A stretch of DNA of 31,329 bases from an uncultured Acetatifactor sp. (GTDB lineage Bacteria; Bacillota; Clostridia; Lachnospirales; Lachnospiraceae), in NCBI GenBank assembly GCA_910584235.1, contig CAJTZD010000023.1:1-31329 (forward strand), given 5' to 3'. Position numbers and translations under genes: made by a program. Positions 1 to 5,800 of this stretch are shown piece after piece. Numbering within the stretch: position 1 is the stretch's first letter; every line of letters begins with the position of its first letter. The notes under the pieces are model-generated. The model had not been told where the DNA came from. It searched no databases and worked only from the letters and a program-made list of their open reading frames with translations.

Positions 1-583
1 CCATCAGGAACGGATAGGAGATCAGATTGGCGTTCATCTGGTTCTTGGCGCAGATCCCCACGATCATCCCCAGCACGCAGCTGGTCAGGGAAGCCACCGC
101 GCTCACCAGGAAGAAAGGAATCCAGGGCACGATCTCCAGGGAAATCCCGCTGATGAAGAGCACGATATAGTTCACTGCCATCAGCATCACAAAGGGAATC
201 AGGATGCTCCCGAAGAAATACTGTACTCCTGTAATAGAAGATGTCATAAGGGCCCGCAGCGTATGGTTCTCTTTCTCCTCCGCAATGGAGGTCCCCACCA
301 TGATGAAGCCCTCGGCGCAGATGTTCATGCTGATGCCGATGTTCAAAAGCATCCCGGTGAGGAACGGCACCAAAGTGCCCTCCGACCTGACTCCGTAGAG
401 GATCTTGCACGCATACACCATCCCGATGACGATCAAAGGCCCTATCATGATCATCGTGTTCCGGCTGATGCACAGCCATTTGATCTGTGTCACCGCAGCC
501 AATTTATGCAGGCTTCCTCCCCTCCCCGCAGCTTTGCCCATGCTCATCTGCGCAGGCCGCATCGCTCCATCCATACTTTTCAT
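1..583 (-). CDS. ABC-2 type transporter permease, N-terminal part (cut by window edge)
   Basis: Membrane subunit of an ABC exporter, partner of the ATPase encoded just upstream at 640-1497. About 194 residues are visible before the window edge. After a basic, cytoplasmic-looking start there is a hydrophobic segment around residues 43-60, then a conserved-looking EEKENHTLRALM stretch. ABC-2 permeases typically carry such an amphipathic helix (compare NatB/CcmB-like proteins). Several further membrane segments follow. The start is the ATG at 583, preceded by GGAAAGGAG at good spacing, 57 bp after the ATPase stop. Substrate is unknown. Next to a LytTR two-component system the pair resembles NatAB of Bacillus, or an exporter of peptides or antibiotics. 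This is inference from context only. Confidence 0.8.
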   Translation of the reverse strand, partial: MKSMDGAMRPAQMSMGKAAGRGGSLHKLAAVTQIKWLCISRNTMIMIGPLIVIGMVYACKILYGVRSEGTLVPFLTGMLLNIGISMNICAEGFIMVGTSIAEEKENHTLRALMTSSITGVQYFFGSILIPFVMLMAVNYIVLFISGISLEIVPWIPFFLVSAVASLTSCVLGMIVGICAKNQMNANLISYPFLM

Positions 584-615
584 ATCAAAAATCTCCTTTC
601 CGTATGCTTCGTCCT

Positions 616-654
616 ACATTCAAATTCATACATTCAAGTTCATACATTCAAATC
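616..654. repeat. 14-bp tandem repeat, about 2.8 copies
   Basis: The unit ACATTCAAATTCAT begins at 616, 630 (one A-to-G change) and 644 (partial). The last copy encodes the final residues and stop codon of the ABC ATPase, and the others fill the gap before the permease. The unit is not a multiple of three, so copy-number change would alter the intergenic spacing or the ATPase tail. Confidence 0.85.
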
Positions 655-1497
655 TTTCCCGGTGACCTCCAGGAACACGGTCTCTAAAGTGGGCTCGCAG
701 GAATGGATCCGCATGATCTCGTCCCCCTCCATCCACCGGGTGATCTTTACGATGTTCTCCGGATTCTGGGCCAGCTCCAGCTCCCTGCCGCCTGCCAGCA
801 GCACATGGTACTTTTTGTTCCGGTTGTACTTCAGGCAGATCTCCTGGGGAGAGCCGAACTCCACAATCTCCCCGTCGTGGAGCAGCGCCACCCTGTCGCA
901 GAGCTTGGTGGCCTCCTCCATGTTGTGGGTGGTGAGGAAGATCGCCATCCCCTGCTCTTTCAGCTCTAAGAGCATCCGGTGGATGGCCACGGCTGTGGTG
1001 GGATCCAGGCCGCTGGTGGGCTCATCCAGAAACAAGACCCTGGGCTTGTGCAGCACCGCCCGGGCCAGGACCAGGCGCTGGGTCTGGCCCTTGGAGAGCT
1101 TTCCGGCAGGTTTGTTCTTATGCTCCGCAAGCCCTACCTGGTCCAGCACCTGCTCCACCCTCTCCCGCGGCACTTTCCATATCCTGGCGAACACGGCCAG
1201 GTTCTGCCACACGGTCATCTTCTTATAGATGCCGCTGCTGTCCGACACCACGCCGATGTTCTCATAGATGGACTCGTCGATGTTGGCGGAGTCCGTGCCC
1301 AGGAGCCTGGCCTCCCCGGAGGTCTGCCGGAGCTGTCCGGTGATGATCTTGATGGTGGTGGTCTTCCCTGCCCCCGAGGGTCCCAGGAAGCCCAGGATCT
1401 CCCCCTGGCGCAGGGTCATGTTGATGTCTTTCAGCGCCAGCTCGGTTTTGAAGCGCTTGGAGACATGCGACAGAGATAGCAGTACATTCTGTTCCAT
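640..1497 (-). CDS. ABC transporter ATP-binding protein
   Basis: Cytoplasmic ATPase that energises the adjacent ABC-2 permease. The 285-residue protein has Walker A GPSGAGKTT at residues 39-47, a signature motif LSKGQ at 134-138 (the usual LSGGQ with Lys at position 3), Walker B VLFLDEP at 154-160, and a switch His in LTTHNMEEA. It belongs to the drug/Na+ export group (NatA/CcmA-like), which often follows LytTR regulators. The start at 1497 has a GAAAGAGGA ribosome site. It lies 129 bp after the response-regulator stop, and an extended -10 at 1556-1564 suggests its own promoter. The substrate cannot be read from the sequence. Confidence 0.93.
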   Translation of the reverse strand: MEQNVLLSLSHVSKRFKTELALKDINMTLRQGEILGFLGPSGAGKTTTIKIITGQLRQTSGEARLLGTDSANIDESIYENIGVVSDSSGIYKKMTVWQNLAVFARIWKVPRERVEQVLDQVGLAEHKNKPAGKLSKGQTQRLVLARAVLHKPRVLFLDEPTSGLDPTTAVAIHRMLLELKEQGMAIFLTTHNMEEATKLCDRVALLHDGEIVEFGSPQEICLKYNRNKKYHVLLAGGRELELAQNPENIVKITRWMEGDEIMRIHSCEPTLETVFLEVTGKDLNV

Positions 1498-1555
1498 ACA
1501 TTTATCCTCTTTCCTTGTTTTTTATGCGGGTGCCAGTTCTGCCCCGCATACCAGC

Positions 1556-1564
1556 ATCATATCA
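1556..1564 (-). promoter_or_regulatory. Extended -10 promoter element for the ABC transporter
   Basis: Reading on the minus strand, TGATATGAT fits the TGnTATAAT extended -10 type with one mismatch. It lies about 60 bp before the ATPase start. No good -35 was found, as is common for extended -10 promoters. A GC-rich hairpin (GCCCC/GGGGC arms) lies just upstream, between it and the regulator stop. This could let the LytTR regulator control the exporter separately from itself. Confidence 0.4.
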
Positions 1565-1626
1565 CCCTCCCCCGCCCCTGTGGGGAATTGTGCCCCAACG
1601 GAACGGGGCGCTGCCTGAGCGGAATC

Positions 1627-2361
1627 TCACATCCTCTCCAGCAGCGCCCCTTTCACATTCCTTGCGAACAGGCATCTCTCTCCATTTTTCATTCGTATCT
1701 CTCTGCCCCGCAGATCCAGCTCCGCAATCTGTTCCACATTCACCAGATAGGCCCTGTGGGTCCGCAGAAACCTGCTGCCCAGCTGCTCCTCCAGCTCCCG
1801 CAGGCTGCCGATGAAGTCGAACCAGTCGTTCACCCCATGGAGGGCGATCCTGTGGGTCCGCTGGGTGGCCTCGAAGAACATGATTTCGTCTATGGGCACA
1901 TGTTTTATCACATCCATCACTTTCACGGAGAAGAATTCCCTGTGCTCTCCCTGCTCCGCCCGCATGCGCTCCGTGATCACCGAAAGGCTCCTGCCAAGCC
2001 CCTCCTCCATCTTCTCCATGCTCTCTTTCACGATATAGTCCAGGGCCTCCAGATGGTAGCGGAACGTCTCGAACGCCAGGTTCCCATAGGCCGTCACATA
2101 GACGATGAACCCCCTGGGATCCAGCCTCCTGATCTCCCGCCCCAGGGCGAACCCGTCCATTTCCTCCCCTTTCAGCTCCACGTCCAGGAAGTAGATCCCC
2201 CTCCCCGGATTCTTTTCCACTGCCTCCAGAATCTCTCCGGGACAGCCGCTGGAAAGGGCGATCTCCATGTCATACCCCTGTATCATGATCTGTTTTTCCA
2301 GACATTCCCTCTGGATTCTGCGGACTTCCTCCTGGTCCTCGCAAATGTATACCGACAGCAC
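1627..2361 (-). CDS. LytTR-family response regulator
   Basis: Transcription factor of a two-component system, 244 residues. The receiver domain (about 1-120) starts with an acidic CEDQEE patch and has the likely phospho-acceptor Asp60 in YFLDVEL. The T and Y/K positions (VTAYG, YIVKE) follow. The LytTR DNA-binding domain covers about 142-240 (FFEATQRTHRIAL, FLRTHRAYLVNVEQI). The start is a GTG at 2361 with AGGAGAGGG directly upstream. It lies 85 bp after the kinase gene and is its cognate partner. Regulators of this AgrA/NatR type usually bind direct repeats upstream of neighbouring transporters. I did not find a convincing pair of LytTR sites before the ABC genes. Confidence 0.93.
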   Translation of the reverse strand: MLSVYICEDQEEVRRIQRECLEKQIMIQGYDMEIALSSGCPGEILEAVEKNPGRGIYFLDVELKGEEMDGFALGREIRRLDPRGFIVYVTAYGNLAFETFRYHLEALDYIVKESMEKMEEGLGRSLSVITERMRAEQGEHREFFSVKVMDVIKHVPIDEIMFFEATQRTHRIALHGVNDWFDFIGSLRELEEQLGSRFLRTHRAYLVNVEQIAELDLRGREIRMKNGERCLFARNVKGALLERM

Positions 2362-2446
2362 CTTACCCTCTCCTTACCCGGCGTAATTTCCCGGCCCTCT
2401 ATATTTCTTTCAAATCAACCTTTTATGACAATGTACGGCCTGAGCC

Positions 2447-3814
2447 TCATCCGTTCTGCTCCCGCACCTTAAACTCCTGGATGAAATATCCCTCCTGCAC
2501 CGCCGTGGCAGTCAGCACGTCCTCATAGTCCGCCAGAATCTTCCGGTAGCTGGCAAGCCCCAGACCTCTGTCCGCCCCTTTGGTGGAATACCCCCGCTGC
2601 CAGATTTCATGGACGTCAACGGTATGGTACAGCCGGTTCTTCACCCGGAACGTGGTGTACCCCTCCTGGCTGCTGATCATGATATGCACCCGTGCGTCCT
2701 CCCGCCCCCTGACCTCCTCCATGGCATTGTCGATGAGGATCCCTAAGCATCTGCACAGATCCGTGGTCCTGCACCTGGTCCCCTGGAAGGGGTGCATCAC
2801 CTCCAGCTCACAGACCGTGCCGTCCCTCTGCATCTGGGCCAGCTTTGTAAGGAGCAGCCCCTTTACCTCCGTCATGCAGACATTGCCAAGCTGTCCCATC
2901 TGCCTGATCCGGTCTCCGATCTGGCTGTCGAAGTCCTCCGTCATCTCCTGGATGAAGCAGTGCGTCTTCGCAAGCTCCCCCTCCCTTGCTGTAAGATACA
3001 GCCCCGACATCATATTTTTGTAATCATGCCGGAAGCGCCGCATCTCCTCCTGCATCCCTTCCAGCGTCTTTATATAGACATCCTGCTGCTGGAGGATGAT
3101 CTGCTGGGAGGCGAATTCCCTGCGCTGCCATTCCTCCATTCCCATGTGGTGGAACAAGACCAGCGCCGCGAACAGCATGAGCAGCGTAATGCCCCAGCTG
3201 ACATTGCGGCTCACCCCACTGCCCATGAGGAGGTCTGTGGCCCCATAGAACAGGATTGGATATGCGCTCAGGCAAATCATGCCCCGGCTCCAGAACTCCC
3301 CATGCTCCAGCCACCGGCGATACGCGTCTCCTATCTTCATTTTATACAGGAGGTACAAAAGCAGGAAAAATACCCCGGGCCCCACCCCATAGTTCACCAA
3401 CATGTACACCCGGCGCTCTTCCGGGATATTCAGCACAAGGGGCCTGTCCGTGAAAATCAGAAAGGACAGCGTCCCCGAATACTCTACTACAATTTGCGTG
3501 AACAAGGTAATGCCCCAGCACCGCCGGAATTTCTCACGAAAGACCAGGCACACGCAGAGCGCATTCCCAATCAGCAGCACGTAAGCCAGCAGTATGTTGT
3601 TGAAAATATACGCCAGTAAGCCTTTCTTGTAAAAAACGGTAGCGAGCAATATGAGCGACACTTTGCAGACCGTCGCAAGGGCGATTCTGCAAAGTCCGTA
3701 TTTCCTCGGATTGGCGGGCAGAATCTTCAGCACCGCCATGCCCACGAAGACCACGTACACCAAGCTCACAACAATCGACACCGTATTATGGACGAATACA
3801 CTCAAAAAACTCAT
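2447..3814 (-). CDS. AgrC/NatK-like sensor histidine kinase (GHKL type)
   Basis: Membrane sensor kinase of 455 residues. The first ~225 residues hold about six hydrophobic segments with short loops and no large extracellular domain, typical of peptide-sensing AgrC-like kinases. A coiled region (about 226-260) leads to the phospho-acceptor His263 in FRHDYKNMMSGL. The ATPase domain shows an N-box (LGILIDNAMEEV) and a G-box (GADRGLGLASYR). It starts at an ATG at 3814, only 6 bp after the stop of the 47-aa ORF, whose 3' end contains the probable ribosome site (GTGGAG). Translation of the two is therefore probably coupled. The partner is the LytTR regulator. The ligand is unknown, and no AgrB or AgrD homologue is seen nearby. 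Confidence 0.92.
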   Translation of the reverse strand: MSFLSVFVHNTVSIVVSLVYVVFVGMAVLKILPANPRKYGLCRIALATVCKVSLILLATVFYKKGLLAYIFNNILLAYVLLIGNALCVCLVFREKFRRCWGITLFTQIVVEYSGTLSFLIFTDRPLVLNIPEERRVYMLVNYGVGPGVFFLLLYLLYKMKIGDAYRRWLEHGEFWSRGMICLSAYPILFYGATDLLMGSGVSRNVSWGITLLMLFAALVLFHHMGMEEWQRREFASQQIILQQQDVYIKTLEGMQEEMRRFRHDYKNMMSGLYLTAREGELAKTHCFIQEMTEDFDSQIGDRIRQMGQLGNVCMTEVKGLLLTKLAQMQRDGTVCELEVMHPFQGTRCRTTDLCRCLGILIDNAMEEVRGREDARVHIMISSQEGYTTFRVKNRLYHTVDVHEIWQRGYSTKGADRGLGLASYRKILADYEDVLTATAVQEGYFIQEFKVREQNG

Positions 3815-3820
3815 GGCCCG

Positions 3821-3964
3821 TCACAGCTCCACATCGTTCGGCGCCTCGTCCGTGCCGGGCCGGGAGACGCTGTCTATGCGCACCAGGCGCCTGATATCTT
3901 CCACCATGGCATCCTCATGCCCCTCCAGCCATGCGCTTACTTTTTCGTACAATCCTCTGTCCAT
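3821..3964 (-). CDS. 47-aa ORF resembling a truncated N-terminus of an M20 peptidase
   Basis: Small ORF directly upstream of the sensor kinase. The ATG at 3964 has a good ribosome site (GAGAGGGAG) and the stop is 6 bp before the kinase start. Its sequence (LYEKVSAWLEGHEDAMVEDI, then RRLVRIDSVSRPG) matches the opening helix and L-V-R-I-x-S-V-S motif of M20/PepV-like dipeptidases. The rest of the enzyme, normally about 400 residues more, is absent, including every metal ligand, so it cannot be a peptidase. It may be a remnant left when the kinase locus replaced the peptidase body, or it may now serve as a short leader coupling translation to the kinase. It is not AgrD-like: there is no Cys and no amphipathic leader. 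The family match is from memory of family consensus. Confidence 0.6.
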   Translation of the reverse strand: MDRGLYEKVSAWLEGHEDAMVEDIRRLVRIDSVSRPGTDEAPNDVEL

Positions 3965-4052
3965 GCCTGCTCCCTCTCATTCTGCGTTCTTATTCTCAAT
4001 GTCATAGCGGTTGATTTCGCGGCTTTTCTGCAATCCATGACGCGCTGCATCC

Positions 4053-5438
4053 CTATGCCACGATATTGTTCAGCCACACGCCTTTCTTCACCAGCACGAA
4101 CCCGATGACACATTTGATCAGATCCAGCATCTGGCAGCTTAAGTACAGCGAAGCTATGGCCATGGCGGTATGGCGGCTGAGCACATAGGCCACCGGAATG
4201 CTGACACACCAGAGAAACACGCTGTCGAACAGGAAAGTGATAATGGTCTTGCCCCCTGAACGCAGAGTAAAATATGTCGTATGCAGGAAAGCGAAGACCG
4301 GCATGCACAGCGCCGCTACCCGCAACAGAGTGGCTGCCAGATCCTTTACCTCCCGGCTGGTGTTATAAAGCTGCGGGAACAGGGGCGCTGTCAGCGCCAC
4401 CACGGCTCCCATCCCTATGCTGCTCATCACCGCAAAGGCGATAAGCTTCCTGTCCGTGTCCTTGGCCTCTTCCATCTTCCCCGCGCCCAGAAGCTGTCCC
4501 ACAATGATGGACACGGCGCTGCCCATGGCCACGAACACTACGTTGAACAGGTTGGAGATCACCGTGGAGATGTTTAAGGCCGCCACCGCGTCCAGCCCTC
4601 TGGTGGAGTAGCACTGGGTCATCATGGCCATGCCCGCGGACCAGAGAATCTCATTGACCATAAGGGGCGTGCCTTTCCCGACAATGTTCCAGGAGAGCTG
4701 GCCGGGAACTTTCCACTCTCTGTAGGCGCCCACGATGAAAGGCATCTTCTCCGGGTTCCTGTGAGTCCAGGCAATGACCACCACCATCTGCACGTACCGG
4801 GAGATCACCGTGGCAATGGCAGCGCCCACCACGCCCAGCTGCGGGAAGCCGAACTTACCGAAGATCAGCACATAATTCAGCGCCAGGTTCACCAGCACCG
4901 CCACCACCCCCGCTATCATGGGCACTTTCGTCTCGCCGCCCTCCCTCAGGGTGCTGGCATATATCTCCTCCAGCACAAAGGGCGGCAGCCCGGCAAGCAT
5001 CACCCAGAGGTATTCTCTCCCATACCCCAGCGTGGCCTGCAGAGCCTGTTCATTGCCCTCCCCGTGGAGATACATCTGTATCAGCTGCTCTCCCCCGGCC
5101 ATCAGGATAATCGTGCCCAGCACCAGAATTCCCAGCCCTACATAAATCTTGAACCGCAGGGTATGCTGGACGCCCTTGTGGTTCCGGCAGCCGAAGAACT
5201 GGGCGCCGAAAATACCCACCCCGGAAAGCGCCCCGAAGATGGCCAGGTTGAATACCATCAACAGCTGGTTCACGATGGCGATACCGGACATCTGCTCCGT
5301 GCCGATCCGGCCCACCATGATATTGTCCAGCAGGCCTACGAAATTCGTGATGCCGTTCTGGATCATGATGGGCACCGTCACCGTCAATACCATGCGGTAG
5401 AATGCCCTGTCTCCGAATAGCTTTTTCCTGATGTTCAT
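4053..5438 (-). CDS. MATE family multidrug/cation exporter
   Basis: Inner-membrane antiporter of 461 residues, the usual MATE length, with about twelve hydrophobic segments. Family features are the opening VLTVTVPIMIQNGITNFVGL, the NIMVGRIGTEQMSG loop, and an internal duplication whose second half starts near TPLMVNEILWSAGMAM. It should export organic cations or drugs using Na+ or H+. The start at 5438 has AGGGAGG upstream. The gene has its own promoter (5537-5566) and is followed after 88 bp by the 47-aa ORF and sensor kinase on the same strand. It may or may not be in the same transcript, as no terminator is seen between them. Substrate is unknown. Confidence 0.93.
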   Translation of the reverse strand: MNIRKKLFGDRAFYRMVLTVTVPIMIQNGITNFVGLLDNIMVGRIGTEQMSGIAIVNQLLMVFNLAIFGALSGVGIFGAQFFGCRNHKGVQHTLRFKIYVGLGILVLGTIILMAGGEQLIQMYLHGEGNEQALQATLGYGREYLWVMLAGLPPFVLEEIYASTLREGGETKVPMIAGVVAVLVNLALNYVLIFGKFGFPQLGVVGAAIATVISRYVQMVVVIAWTHRNPEKMPFIVGAYREWKVPGQLSWNIVGKGTPLMVNEILWSAGMAMMTQCYSTRGLDAVAALNISTVISNLFNVVFVAMGSAVSIIVGQLLGAGKMEEAKDTDRKLIAFAVMSSIGMGAVVALTAPLFPQLYNTSREVKDLAATLLRVAALCMPVFAFLHTTYFTLRSGGKTIITFLFDSVFLWCVSIPVAYVLSRHTAMAIASLYLSCQMLDLIKCVIGFVLVKKGVWLNNIVA

Positions 5439-5451
5439 TTCTATACCTCCC

Positions 5452-5469
5452 TGCGCGCTTGGGCGCGCA
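5452..5469 (-). promoter_or_regulatory. GC-rich hairpin in the MATE leader
   Basis: TGCGCGC and GCGCGCA form a perfect 7-bp stem with a 4-nt loop, ending a few bases before the AGGGAGG ribosome site of the MATE gene. It lies inside the predicted 5' leader and could affect translation, though no switch partner was found. Confidence 0.45.
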
Positions 5470-5536
5470 TATTCCTCTCCTGTCTATGTACTCATGTACC
5501 GAAACCACAGCCCCTGCCTAAAGTGCAGCGATGTCT

Positions 5537-5566
5537 ATTCTACACGAAAAGGCCCGGTTTTGTCTA
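5537..5566 (-). promoter_or_regulatory. Promoter of the MATE gene
   Basis: On the minus strand a -35 TAGACA (5561-5566) and a -10 TAGAAT (5537-5542) are separated by 18 bp, close to the SigA consensus (TTGACA/TATAAT). The start codon is about 95 bp downstream, leaving a leader with the hairpin at 5452-5469. Confidence 0.55.
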
Positions 5567-5718
5567 TGTATTTTCTTGACTTATTGACTTATCACACTCA
5601 GTTCCGGTGCACTAAAGCAGAAACATCACCCACTATACGACAGGCTTATATGACATTTGAAGCGTTCATTCCCCAATCCCGGTCTTCCATTGTCATACAT
5701 CCTGCTGTCATGCATTAA
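5567..5718. other. Intergenic stretch with no gene seen
   Basis: Part of the 362-bp gap between the MATE and rhamnosidase genes. Apart from the MATE promoter and the terminator beside it, I see only a short TGACTTAT direct repeat at about 5577-5592. No reading frame here has a convincing ribosome site or protein-like sequence. Confidence 0.5.
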
Positions 5719-5760
5719 AAAACGGCAGTATACAGGCCCCATTCCTGCAGCTGCCGTTTT
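5719..5760. terminator. Rho-independent terminator after the rhamnosidase gene
   Basis: AAAACGGCAG (5719-5728) pairs perfectly with CTGCCGTTTT (5751-5760) around a 22-nt loop. On the minus strand the stem is followed by a T run, placed 41 bp after the rhamnosidase stop. A-tracts on the other side make it potentially bidirectional. It marks the end of the ribokinase-to-rhamnosidase unit. Confidence 0.85.
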
Positions 5761-5800
5761 CTCCTATCTCAAATTCAAAGCCCTGTACGCCAGGCCGCTC

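Noticed and set aside
263..1228. 321-codon plus-strand frame over the ABC genes
   Set aside because: Antisense shadow of the ABC permease and ATPase, without a protein-like pattern.
1498..1626. LytTR binding repeats before the ABC genes
   Set aside because: GTTCCGTTGG-like words overlap each other, without the usual two-site spacing.
3821..3964. AgrD-type autoinducer gene next to the AgrC-like kinase
   Set aside because: The peptide has no Cys, no amphipathic leader and no AgrB neighbour; it reads as an M20 peptidase start.
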